From Epiperipatus broadwayi (taxonomy: Eukaryota; Onychophora; Udeonychophora; Euonychophora; Peripatidae), in NCBI GenBank assembly GCA_028023455.1, contig JAQFVV010006255.1, forward strand, positions 5,006,501-5,070,500: 64,000 bases of DNA, given 5' to 3'. Below the pieces are notes generated by a model. It did not search any database, was not told the DNA's origin, and saw nothing but the letters and a program-made list of their open reading frames with translations. Positions 24,646-36,727 of this stretch are shown here, piece after piece (position 1 is the stretch's first letter; each line of letters starts with the position of its first letter). The translations under genes were made by a program, and so were the position numbers.

Positions 24646-25309
24646 CCAAGTTCTTATATGGATTTAAACTGAGAAAGCTATTTTTATAGGTGTGAGAATG
24701 TAAAAGAATAACAACCCTTTTCTTGACATTCTACCAATAATATTTCAAACTTCTCCAGAGAGCTGTAGATGTTGAATTAAATATTCCCATGAATTGTTAT
24801 TTTAATAAACAATAAAAATGAAGAGATTATATTCATATAAATTGAGATAACTTTTATATTTATATAAGATGATTTTTACAGCCCTTTAGATATTAATAAA
24901 TTTGATGGAATTATATATTTCAAGAAAATTTCAGCTATGATGTAATTAATTAAAATACCAATTTGAAATTATTATGGTCATCATACACCATCTAATAATA
25001 ATATTTGTCCAATCCACTTTTAAACTGAAAGTGTCTTTGTTTCAAAAATGGATTATACAACTATACGACTTTAATTGACAGTTCTAGATTCGAATTAATA
25101 TTTCATTTAGTAACAGCATAGCTAAAATGTATCTATAAAATATATAAAAAATTTCCTTTAAAATTATTATTATTATTATTATTTATATAAATGTAGTTAA
25201 ATTGCATTTAATAAAGTTTAAATACATGAACCAATAAATTTGCATATAACCAACTATTACTTACTGCGTAATTATGTGTTGAACTATATTTTGATCATCT
25301 AAGATTACT
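24646..25309. other. A+T-rich spacer inside the inverted pair
   Basis: An ATT short repeat lies near 25165-25182; nothing else recognised. Confidence 0.5.
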
Positions 25310-26600
25310 TACTTTTTTAAGTAAAATTCAAACTTTATTTAAACTTTTCAAATACATTCAACTGCTGCTAATAACACAAATTAATATATAAAGCAACAAT
25401 TTAAGGGGTATTATTCTCATTTCTCACTAGTGACAATTCTAGCAAGGAAATTGAGACAGTAGATATTACACTGGAGAATAAAAAGAATACCCTAGAGCCA
25501 TGAAAAACTCAAATTAAAAACTTCTTGTGATGATAAGAAAGCATCAAATCTCTCAAAATAGACAAATCCAATTCTCCCTGCTGATAAAAAAAAATGTTAC
25601 ACTTAAAATGAATAGTATTTATATGACAACCAAATAAGTAAGCTCTTCACTGCAATTCACTATTAATATGTGACAAAAAATCTTAATCCAGATAAAGGAA
25701 ACAAAGTAAAAGCTTTACTTAAAAAGCATTGCAAATATTTCATTTATTTCAGGAAAGTGTAATTAATGTCATATTTTAGCAAAATACCCTCAACTTTATG
25801 ATCAACCTAAAACCCGTAAGGGTTATATTCCATTAAGACCTATTGCTAGTTCTGAAAATTTACCTTGTCAAAATTTGTCAAAATTTAATCTCAAGATTCT
25901 TAATTCTTTGGTTGGAACTATCTTTTATCAGGGATGCTAAGAACTTTAATTGCACAGTATAATAATTTTCAGCTTGCATGTATATAATATGCATATTCAG
26001 TAGAGTATAAATTAAAATTATTGAACTAATTGTTAAAGTATAATAATGTACTTATTAATAATAAAGTGAGAAAGCACATTTATTTATATATTTACTTTAC
26101 TGTGTGTGCATATGCATTCAATCATTCCCAGTCATTAAAAAAATAATAATAATGAAAGTTACTATGCCACATCTTTATTTTATATATATAAAATTGACAG
26201 AGAAGTGTCCTTAATTATTTTTGAATTTATATTCCAGATCCTCCGATAAATTCTTCATAAAAACTTAGATTTTTCTGATGCAATTCAAGACCATCAACTA
26301 AAATATTTGCTCAATGTTTGTGATGATAATATATTAGATGTGAACTATTTCCAACATCTCCCATTAAATGTTGAATGTATAGAAAATTTGAAACTTTATT
26401 TAAACTTTTCAAATACAAACAACTTTTTAGTTATAACACACAAATAGTGTAATTACTTTCCTGTGACGTCTATTTGTGTGTTATTACTAACAAGTTGTTT
26501 GTATTTGAAAAATTTAAATAAAATTTAAAAATTTTTATACATTCAACATTTAATGATAGATGGAAATAGTCCAACACATTATCATATTAACTGCAATGTT
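25310..26600 (+). pseudogene. Decayed Penelope-like retroelement, RT fragment plus inverted terminal segment
   Basis: Around 25560-25945 the plus strand, read across stops and frameshifts, gives ILPADK, ALLKKHCKYFI, SYFSKIP and RKGYIPLRPIASSENLPCQN. These align in order with the intact reverse transcriptase at 58.4-60.0 kb (ILPADKGN, ALLRKHRKYFT, SYFSKIPHLYGLPK, PLRPIVSSRDSPCQN). The palm motifs are missing. From 26340 to 26570 a palindrome has arms of about 90 bp (AAATACAAACAACTT with its complement). It contains the GATGGAAATAGTCCA start region also seen at the end of the 57-61 kb element, so this is an inverted terminal fragment of a related PLE. Not functional. Confidence 0.7.
26340..26575. 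repeat. Palindrome at the end of the decayed PLE
   Basis: The left arm (about 26345-26437) reads CACAAATAG at its inner end; the right arm (about 26470-26572) starts CTATTTGTGTG. The spacer of about 30 bp includes CCTGTGACGTC. This is consistent with two PLE terminal segments joined head to head. Confidence 0.75.
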
Positions 26601-27797
26601 TTTACAATTCATATTATTTAACCATAGATTTAAGGCTTTTTTTTCCATTTTAGACCATTGTTTCAGGAGCATTAATAACAGTAGTGCAAATCTGCTTTTT
26701 TAATTATATAATTTCTCTGATTGATAAGCTATTCTTTTCAAACATATAGTTCATTTCAAAAAGTGACTTCTTACCTATCCTCATTGAATCAATAATTTTC
26801 ATTTTCTCTTTTAATGAAATAATTTTTTTTTAATTTATTGCTCATTGTATTACAGAACATTTTATTGAAGACTTATTAAATGTTAATATGATAAAACTTT
26901 TGAAGCAAAAAAAAAACACACACAAAGAAAAATATTGGTACACATACTTACTTCATAAAGAAAATGAGATTAAATAAATACATTTCCAAACATTATATTT
27001 AGTGGGGGGGGGGGCGGTGCATCTCTATTAATATTTGTAAAAAAAAAAATTAATGCCTTTATTATATGTTTATTTTCATTTTATTTGTTTGTTTATATAT
27101 ATTATAACCTAAAAAGAAAGTTGAATTATAACAGCAATGCATAATTAGGATGCTTGACAAGAACTCTTTACTGATTGAACAGCCAACACATTGGGCAAAC
27201 CAAAATTTATAACCTAAGAAAGACAATTCGAGATGCATAACCATCTCAATAACCCATCAAAATAAGTATGTATTATAGTAAGAAATAATATTGGCTAAGA
27301 TTAGAGGGTTTCAGAATTCTGTATGCCTCAACAATAAAAATAATATGGGTAAATAACAACAATGAATAAATATTATTGAAGCAAATGCAACATTTAGTAA
27401 AATTTAAGAGGAGAAGACTTCTCATACTCTTATAAATTATAACAGATCTTATTATTGGAAGTATACATCATTAAACAGTTAAGTTATCTTAAAAATTTCC
27501 ATCTTCAACACTTCTTCCAATCATAACACATCTAACAATCATGACAATGTGTCTTGCTACTATGATCAGATCTACAATTAAATTCTTTTCATAAAATAAA
27601 ATCATGTCTTATTATGTTTTACCACAGTGATATTTTTTTAAAACAATTTTGCTTTGAAGTAAAATAATTTCTTTAACATTCTTCTATAACTTAATATCTC
27701 AGGGTTCTTATTTTAATTAATGTAGATTCTATTCTTCTCTTTTAATTCAGGATTATTAAACAAAAATGAGATCCTAGTAATAACATAGTGAATAAAA
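26601..27797. other. A+T-rich spacer with poly-G tract
   Basis: A run of about 11 G lies near 27003-27013. The 60-codon minus frame at 27062-27244 has no motif. Confidence 0.5.
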
Positions 27798-28042
27798 AAG
27801 GACTGCCTTTTACTTCAGCAAAAAACTCAAACAAAAAGCCATTATAGATTAACAAGAACACTTGTTCAGCATCAGGATTATCAATTAGTGGTAATTGATA
27901 CTTTTTTAGCAACATCAAAAGTTAAAAAGTTAATCTCTGTTTTCAGAGATATAATTTTATTTCTACTGTTTATTATAACAATCCTGGGTATTCAATGAAA
28001 TGAATAATATTATAGTAATATCTACATATGTTAAGGCAATGC
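27798..28042 (-). repeat. Right arm of the 3.6-kb inverted pair
   Basis: Reverse complement of 24394-24645 with scattered mismatches, including CTTCAGCAAAAAACT and ACTGTTTATTATAACAATCC. Confidence 0.75.
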
Positions 28043-29649
28043 AAAAAAGGAAAGATAAGTTTAAATAAACATAGTGAAATATACTCTTACTCTTAAGATA
28101 ATATCTCCCTACTTTACAATAATAATAATTTTAATAATTAAAAATAAACATAATACACTCTTAATTCAGAATATAATAACTTACTATGAAAGCATTCAGA
28201 TGCAATGAGTGGTAAAGGGATTTTATACCATACTAATACATCCTATGCACTTATTTTTGAACTTAAATTAAGCAATTCCATCATTTAAATTTATGATGAA
28301 GAATCAAAAACAATTTTCTAAATGAAATAAAATAATTTTGAACACAAAATTAGTGATCTTTTAATAAATGAAATTAGTTTAAATGATCCTTTTAATAATG
28401 AGTAAATAAAATAATCTATTTCTTGGATGCTTTCTTTACTCAGATCCAATTATAATAATGTGACTTCTTGTCAAATAAGATATATTCATATACTCTCAAT
28501 ACATCCAATTAATAATAAATTTATAATAAACTTTATATTAGTATTTAGATTTCTGAGTAATATATGTGTGAATAATAATAAATATTCAAATGGAAACTAA
28601 CAACAAAAATAACATTTATTTTTAGCAATAAAGACACTTAACATACAAAAGCTTTGATATCTCCCAATATTATCATAAATACTCAGTGGTACAATCCACT
28701 ATGAAGGAAAATTATAACTATGTTCATTATTTACTGGTTAATAAAACTTTCTGAAATATTAATGTTATAATAAGTTTTCAATTTTACAGCACAATCATTC
28801 ATTATATTATCCCCTATGAATGTATTTAATACCTTTCAAGTATTACCAATCCAGCAGTGAAATAACTGTTGTAGGAGATGTATATCATTTACTAAAGCTA
28901 AAATATAGAACTTTAATTTCTAAATTAAATGCTTGTCAGGTTTATATCCGGAAATATTATCAAAGCATAACAAACAAGATCTACACATCAAATCAATAAC
29001 AACTTAACTCTGATTAACTAAGAGTGCAACTGACAGTGAGATGACATTCATCAGCACTAACAGGATATATCGATTTCCAGGATAAAGTGATAGCATCACA
29101 CTATATATGGCTTTATACAAAAATACATTATAAATATATCTGCATTTGGTATAAAAGGTGAAGCAAAAAGCAAGTGATGGCATAAAATCAAAGAATGAAG
29201 CACCTGTATCTGAGGGCAATATATAAGCTAGGATTTTATCTCTAAACATATAAACAATGAGAATTAATCCATCAAAAGTACAATAAGAATAAGAATATTT
29301 GCCTTAGACAGCTTAAATAGAGCATTTTATGCTTAAATATAAGACAAAGAATAATATAATTCACAAAAAACATCATGACATACAATAGAGACAAAACTAC
29401 AATATCTTTAAAAATACTGGCAAGATACATCATAACAAGAAAGAGAAACTAACAGTGAAATCTCTTAAATAATATAACAAACTGATGTGTAAAGCCAATA
29501 ATGTAAATAATGCCAAATATAGCTTACTAAAGTATAAAAATAAGCAATAAAATATACACCAGCTTCTATTTCATTTATCATTAACATATACACTCAAATA
29601 AATACTTTCACAAAAAGGGATCAAATGTAACACTTTTAAAATACAATAT
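28043..29649. other. A+T-rich sequence, nothing recognised
   Basis: No gene or known repeat. The 81-codon minus frame at 29004-29249 has no recognised domain. Confidence 0.5.
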
Positions 29650-31645
29650 GATAAAACAGGGTGTATTGGAAGTTAGTTGGAGTCTTAGCATATCTGCCAT
29701 ACAGGGTGCCACCAGGCTAGTGGAACCTGGAAAATTTATATAATAGGCAGATACGTAAGTTAAGATCCAATTTTATTTTATTATAGACTGTTAGCCCCAG
29801 TCACTAGCTCACGGAGCAGCAGAGATAATGTATACTTTATTTTTAAAGAAACAAAGATAATAAAAAATAAGAATAAGCCACTGCCAGATTAATAATACAC
29901 AGAAACATTTATTAAACATATATAAAATTTAGCAATTATTATTTTAGTCTAACTTTACTTTAGAATTTAATTTACATTTTAACTTTTATTTTTGAAGTTC
30001 ACACAGATGAATTTAACAATATTTTATGTGTCAAGTATGGATAGACTACATAGATTGCATTTGAAAAGAAAATAATCTATCCCTTATAAAAGTTCGCAGT
30101 CAAACCAATGCCAATCCATCTGATATATCAATGTATTCAATGCAGCATGAATACGATAGCACAATACCATACTGTCAGGAATGCACATCTGAACAGCATG
30201 GTTATAGAGAAAAAATTGTCTCGTCCAGTACAGGAATGTTACATTTGTCTGGTGAGATGAACAATAAAAAAAACTCCATAGGAAGGGATTGCAGTCCTTT
30301 TTGCCAACTTATATCCCATTCCATAGGATAAAGGGATGATCCAAGGAGCCAAGAATACCATCTGCCTCTGATGGTCAATAAGAAATAGGCTTATTTTTCC
30401 CAAGTGTGGCATATAATGTGATCCTGCACCTAGCGGATCTTCATATTACATTTACTAATTACACCAATATATCCAATCCATTGACCCAATTTAACTACAA
30501 AACAACTAACCTAAGATTAACCCTCCCTTAATTAAACTAATATAACTTTACAAATCTATGCAGCCATTCATGCCCGACTTAAATTTAACATTTATTAAAA
30601 GTTGTTTAACAAAAAGAAAAAAAATCATAATAAAAACTTAAAAGAACGGAAAAAAATAACTTAATGGAAATGATTTTAAAAAATATATACATTCAATAAA
30701 ATTAATTATTAATAAATAATTTACATTGGTCAGATAGGAAATTCTATTTCTATTAAATACTAAAAAAGTTTTGGAATTAAATTTCTTACTGTTTTGAAAT
30801 ACTGGAAAGTTTTAGAATTAATGTTCATTAGTTCTTATGGTTTTCAAAAGTTCATCCTTAACAGTTGCTTGCAGTTTGGGATCCAGTGTTAATTCCCCTG
30901 ATGTCCTGGGGAGACCGGTATGCTGTTGGCCATTTTATTGATTCATCCAGAGGTCCTTTACTTTAGCTGGTATTTTATTTCTGGGCCCTGATGTCCTGTG
31001 GTCCACAATATAGGAAAACAATTGCTCATTTCTCTTTTTCTTTTTTTAGAAAAACTGAAGGAATTGAAAGTGTATCTTTCAATCCCTTTTCCTTCAACTT
31101 TCTCTGCACTAACACATATAGCACACTTCTTCTTTCACATCTCTTTCTAATAATTTATTTCCAAACTTTTCCTTTTATATGAAACTTTCAGATCAAGTGG
31201 ACATTACGTCATGATGATGATGATCCTTTCATTGAAGTCCGTTTCCTGGGGGATTTCTTTTTTTGGCTATTCTGTCCCTATTGTTTTTTCTCTATAAGAC
31301 ATTTAATTATATATTTTGAGATGCCCAATGGCTAGTTTACTTTAACTAATTAAAATAATCATTTCCATTTTACACAATAGCATTAATTAAATTTGTACGT
31401 TCTTAAAGATATATTTTATCTTTAAATCTTTTAAGTTTTTGTTGAAAATTTAGTTTTAAAATACTTTTTTTTTCTTTAATAAAGTTTTCTTTTAATAATT
31501 TTTCCATCTGTGTGATTTTATTTATATACAAATTTAGATGACTTTTAATTTTCAATTTTTAAAAACTAATTTTTATTTGCGAACTTTATTTTTAATTTCT
31601 AATTTTATTTATTAGCACGTAACAGCATATGTACCCATTACAATA
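29650..31645 (+). repeat. Direct repeat of about 2 kb, copy 1
   Basis: Matches 31700-33880 along nearly its whole length. Shared landmarks in order: AGGCAGATACGTAAGTT, AATAAGCCACTGCCAG, GACTACATAGATT, GTCAAACCAA, CTGATATATC, CCAATATATCCAATCCATTGAC, GGTCAGATAGGAA, GAAGGAATTGAAAGTGT, CAGATC(A/C)AGTGGACATTAC. Both copies end in GTAAC, 13 bp of spacer, then TTACAATATATAT. No reverse transcriptase, integrase or transposase is recognisable. It could be a long LTR or the body of a non-coding element; family unknown. Confidence 0.7.
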
Positions 31646-31699
31646 TATATATACAAACCATTATACAATTACAAATATCCAGTATATATATATTATAAT
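31646..31699. repeat. TA-rich junction between the two 2-kb repeats
   Basis: Short TATATA tracts separate the copies. Confidence 0.6.
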
Positions 31700-33880
31700 G
31701 ATCCGGAGAAGTGGGACTTAACGTAATCTGCACTACAGGGCGCCACTAGGCATTTGAACCTAGAAAATTTATATAGTAGGCAGATACGTAAGTTCAAAAA
31801 AAAATTTATATTGGTTGATTCCAGTCGTTAGCCCATTGTCACTAGCTCAATGGAACAGCAGAGATTTATATTTTACAATAAAGTCTTATCTAAGAATATT
31901 TTAAAAAAAGAATAAAATAAGCCACTGCCAGTAATTAACATATGAACATTTATTTACGCACATATATATAAAATTTAACATTATTATTTTAGTATGTTTA
32001 CTTTAACATTTAACTTTTTTTTTTAACTTTTATTTTAGATTTTAATTTACATTTTAATTTTTATACTATTATAAGTTTGCACAGATGGATTTATAAAAGT
32101 TTGTTTTATAAATGTTGAGTATAGATCGGTTACATAGATTACACAGTCAAAAACATCTCAAAGTAAACATAAACGATCAAAATATAAAGTCATTGCTGGA
32201 AATGCAGAGGGAAATTTATAAGAAACCCAATGGCATTCATCATAAGATGCCACAAGACACTAATAACGTAAAGACATCTGACATAAATACATCTTAGATA
32301 CTAACCGTAAGGAATCAGTATTTACTGAATGTCTATATATTTTGATCAAATATGAAAACCAAAAACATAATTAACCGGTAACGAACCCATGCAAGCGTCT
32401 ATACCCAACTTAAATTTAATGCATTTTTATTTAGAGTGTCAAGTATGAATAGACTACATAGATTTGCATTTGAAAAGAAAATATTCTATACTTGTTTAAC
32501 CTTAGGCCAAAAGTTCGCAGTCAAACCAACTTCAATCCATCTGATATATCGATGTATTCAATGTAATACGACTACGACAGCACAAATAGATTTAGAGAAG
32601 AAATTGCCTTTCGTCAGATAGGAATATTACATCTATCTGATGATAAGAGCAATAAAAAAAAAACTCCATAGAAAAAGACTGGCGGTCATTTTGCCGACTT
32701 ACGATCGCATTCCATAGGCAAAAAGAAAGTGTGTGGCGTGAAAAGCGATTCTGCCGTAGCGAATCTTGTACTACATCTACTAATTACACCAATATATCCA
32801 ATCCATTGACCTAATTCAACTATGAAACAAATAACCTAAGATTACCCTCCCCTAATATAACTTTACAAATCTATATAGCCATTCACGACCGACTTAAGTT
32901 TAATATTTATATAATTTAATTTATGTCAAAACAAAAATCATAAATAAAACTTAAAGAACAAAAAAAATAAATGGAAATGATTTTACAAAAAAGAAATACA
33001 TCAAATAAAATTATAACTAATTAATAAATAATTTAGTTTGGTCAGATAGGAATCTATTTTTATTTTTATTTTTCAATACTGGGAAAGTTTATATTTTAAA
33101 GTTCTTAATGTTTAGTATACTGGAGTTTTAGAAATATATTTAAATACTTAGAGTTCATAAAGTTCTTACGATTTTAAAACGTTCCTTTTTATCCGTTGCT
33201 TGCCGTTTGAACATGAATTCCCACGCCATCCTAAAGAGATCGGTATTCTGTTGTCCGTTTTATTTATTCATCGTTAAATCCCCCGATGATCCTGTGGTCC
33301 TTTTTTAGGAAAAGCGATGTTTCATTTTCTTTTTTTTTTTTATAACAACTGAAGGAATTGAAAGTGTGTCTTTCAATCCCTTCACCTCCAACCCTCTCTA
33401 ACTTAACACATAGCTGTCCTCTCATAAATTTTCTTGACTCACTTTTTATAGTAGCCTTTCAGATCCAGTGGACATTACATCATGACGATGTGATGGTCTT
33501 TTCTCTGAGGTCTGATTCCATTGTTTTTCTCTCTTATCTGACCTTTGCTTATACATTTTAAATGCCCAAGGCTAGTTTACATTTGACTAATTAAAACAAT
33601 CATTTCCATTTTATGATTAATTAATGTGTTTTCCAAAATTAAAGATATATTTTTATCTCTAAATCTTTTTGTTGAAAGATTTAGTTTTTCTATTTTTAAT
33701 AAAGGTTTATTTTAATAATTTTTTTTATCTGTGCGATTTTATATATATACGAGTTTAAGATGATTTTTTTTAATTTCCAATTTTTAATTCTTAAAAAAGA
33801 AGTTTTTATTGGCAAACTTTTATTTTTTTCCTGTTTACTAATAAAAAAATAATGTAACGTCGTATGTGCCCGTTACAATA
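31700..33880 (+). repeat. Direct repeat of about 2 kb, copy 2
   Basis: The second copy is longer by about 200-350 bp because a segment near 32100-32430 (TATAGATCGGTTACATAGATT) looks like an extra partial copy of the module at 32440. Its end, TGTAACG, then 12 bp, then CGTTACA (33852-33877), is a short palindrome that could be an LTR-type TG...CA boundary. Repeat copies differ by many small indels, so the duplication is old. Confidence 0.7.
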
Positions 33881-34624
33881 TATATATATATTGAAACAAG
33901 CATGCTTGTTTCACTTGTGCATGTATTCTAAAAACTACTTTACCCTCTCACCTTAAAAAACAGTGAATGTAAATAAAAAAAAAAGTCGATCGTATATTTT
34001 TTAGAAAAATACAACAAAAAGTTTAATTTATAACTTTACAAGAAAATCATTATTTTCTATAATTGAGAAAAGAAAATAATAAAGATAAATCATTATTGAT
34101 TTTATAGTTTTGGATTACAATATAATTTAAATATATCACTCGTATTTATTTAAATCTGGCATGTATTAAAGTGATTACATTTTTAATTTTTGGATGTTTT
34201 CGAATAAAGTGTAATAATCACTTGAGGCAAAGTTAGTAAATTGAAAAACATGGCTTAATCTTCATGCGTTCTTATCTATCCTGCTAAAAAAGTAGATTAT
34301 CCAATCATTATGAAGAGAAAGGCAATCGGATTTAAATAAGAGCTGTGGAATGACTAGGATACGTGGGCTGGACTGTTTAATCAATCGAGAATCAGAATAT
34401 ATATAGTCAAGTTGCGAGTTCAGAGGCAGATTAGATTGGATTTTTAAAGTGTATGTTTGAAGAAGATTTTTTTGAAAAGTGAAGAATTAAAAAGTTAAAT
34501 TTCTTATTTAAGTGTTACTCAACTCTGACTTTTGTCACCTTGGAATATAACCTTTACAACCACGGTTAATAATGGAAAAAGAAAACATTATTAAGGAAAA
34601 CATAACGATGAAGGGCTAACGTAA
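33881..34624 (+). other. LTR-like block, unassigned
   Basis: From the TGTAACG boundary at 33852 the sequence runs to GGCTAACGTAACA at 34624. In between are a CCAATCATT box near 34297, TATATATAG near 34397 and a more mixed-composition transcribed-like part (34400-34560). TG...CA ends, CCAAT and TATA make a solo LTR possible. No primer-binding site, polypurine tract, target duplication or second copy is visible, so this is weak. Confidence 0.25.
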
Positions 34625-35119
34625 CAGCTTTTCCTCTTCATTCTAAGCCATGATTTTTCAAGATTTACCTGGATAGACATCATAGAAAGGAGATGATGCC
34701 ATTCAGCTGAAATGCAATGACCCCCTTTTTGAAGGGACAAACTGGATAAATGAAGATAATGATTTTATAAAAATATTCGATATTATGTGCTTTCTAAAAC
34801 TAAAATTATCTCTGTTTTTTAAAAGACAAACAAAACGTCTTTATTATAAATAAATAAATAAAGAATTATTACTAAAAATAGCTGCGTAAAAATATGTTCT
34901 GTTAATAATAAATTGTAAATGATAAATATTAAAAATATCTATAATCAAAAGGCATTTTTAATAAGGATTGACTTCTTATCTACAGATTACATTTGAATTA
35001 AAATAACTAAAAAATGAATACTTATAACGAGTGATATTATTGATTTACAAATAAATATACCTAGAAGAGTCAGAAATACTGAGCTATTACATATAACTCT
35101 AACTGGCTAATAAATAAAT
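34625..35119. other. A+T-rich sequence, nothing recognised
   Basis: No feature supported. Confidence 0.5.
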
Positions 35120-36015
35120 GCAGCCGCTGATCAACTTATATGAAGAAATATACATCTCTGGCAGACCAAATAATAATGGTTATGCTATATATCACTAAAA
35201 AATTACAAATACTTACATGCATCTTGATGGTATATAAATAAAATAATGAAAGACTATATGGATTATAAATGCTTACCTGCATATTGGTATTATGTGAAGA
35301 AAGTAATGAAACTTATGCACATAGATGCACATTTACACTGACTAGATTATGAATAGTCCACAAACTCAGAATTGTTCACATTACCTGTTTTGATAAATAT
35401 AAATAAAATAATGAAAGACTATATGGATTATAAATGCTTACCTGCATATTGGCATTATGTGAAGAAAGTAATGAAACTTATGCACATAGATGCACATTTA
35501 CACTGACTAGATTATGAATAGTCCACGAACTCAGAATTGTTCACATTACCTGTTTTGATAATATAAATAAAATAATGAAAGACTATATGGATTATAAATG
35601 CTTACCTGCATATTGGTATTATGTGAAGAAAGTAATGAAACTTATGCACATAGATGCACATTTACACTGACTAGATTATACATAGTCCACAAACTCAGAA
35701 TTGTTCACATTACCTGTTTTGATAAATATAAATAAAATAATGAAAGACTATATGGATTATAAATGCTAACCTGCATATTGGTATTATGTGATGAAAGTAA
35801 TGAAACTTATGCACATAGATGCACATTTACACTGACTGGCCTATTAATAGTTCACAAACCAAGAATTGAACACATTATCTGTTTCATAAATAGAATAAAA
35901 TAATGTACTATAAAATTTACAAATGCTTACATGAATCTCGATTGTATACAAAGAAAATAATGAAACTTATGAGCACCAATGTACATTGATACTTGACTGA
36001 AGTATAGAAACCTTA
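35120..36015 (+). repeat. 165-bp tandem repeat (satellite), four close units plus diverged flanks
   Basis: The landmark AAATAAAATAATG starts at 35236, 35401, 35565 and 35730, giving periods of 165, 164 and 165 bp. The inner units are nearly identical (for example CTTACCTGCATATTGG and CACATAGATGCAC in each). Units before 35230 and after 35880 are clearly diverged. This is the pattern of a satellite homogenised from the middle. No ribozyme core or coding frame is seen. Confidence 0.92.
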
Positions 36016-36702
36016 CAGATCTGGAATAGCTCATCTTACCTATTTACCTACCTAAAAGGGATATACAGATATGGAATAAAGAGTGGAAAAATATTCATGC
36101 AGTATTGGTAGACGTCTACTAGATAAAAGACCCTTTGAATCCTTTACCTAAGATACATCAAAATGAGCCTTCATTTGAAATGAAGGATGAACTTTATTAA
36201 AATGAATTGCAAATGAACTATTGATCAACAAACTGCTTCTAACCTTTTCATAAATGAAATGAAAATGAGTCATCACCTGGATAGGAATGAACTTTATTAG
36301 AACTTGCAAATTAATTGTTATTAAATAAAATTATTGTTACTAAAAATTAAATTTAGTTATCCAGTTGTCCAATTCTATTTTGTTTTTATTGCATCACTCA
36401 TCATTCATTGCACTTGTTCATGAGAATCTCATGCCTCCTGAGCTACGTCTGGCATAACTAGACCTAGGTAAGTCAGGTTGTAGTGAGATGGAACTCTACT
36501 GGCACTGTTAGGAAAACCAAACATATAAATGTCTAGATGCTTCCAGCCCCTATGGTGCTACATCCTCTGATGAGCAGAAAATATTGCTGTAGGGGGGGGT
36601 AATATCTGCATTGGGGAATGCCAATCGATAGTTCCTTCCTGCAACATGCTCATCAGGAAATTGTTACAACTGAAGTAATAAGGTTGTGTGTTGTTGGTCT
36701 GG
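36016..36702. other. Mixed-composition sequence, possible unclassified repeat
   Basis: The part at 36390-36690 is less A+T-rich than its surroundings and includes an eight-G run near 36592. I cannot assign it; no coding frame longer than chance. Confidence 0.4.
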
Positions 36703-36727
36703 TTACTATATATATATATATATATAA
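36703..36727. repeat. (TA)n microsatellite
   Basis: About 25 bp of TA repeats. Confidence 0.9.

Noticed and set aside
33852-34624. Confident solo LTR call
   Set aside because: TG...CA ends and a TATA are present but there is no target duplication, primer site or second copy, so it is listed only as LTR-like with low confidence.
35230-35830. CRISPR-like regular repeats
   Set aside because: The entire 165-bp unit is repeated with no unique spacers, in eukaryotic-type sequence; it is a satellite.
36638-36670. CTGATGAGCA on the minus strand as another hammerhead core
   Set aside because: No GAA at the correct place after a helix II and no helix I complement; likewise CTGATGAGCAG near 36577 on the plus strand.
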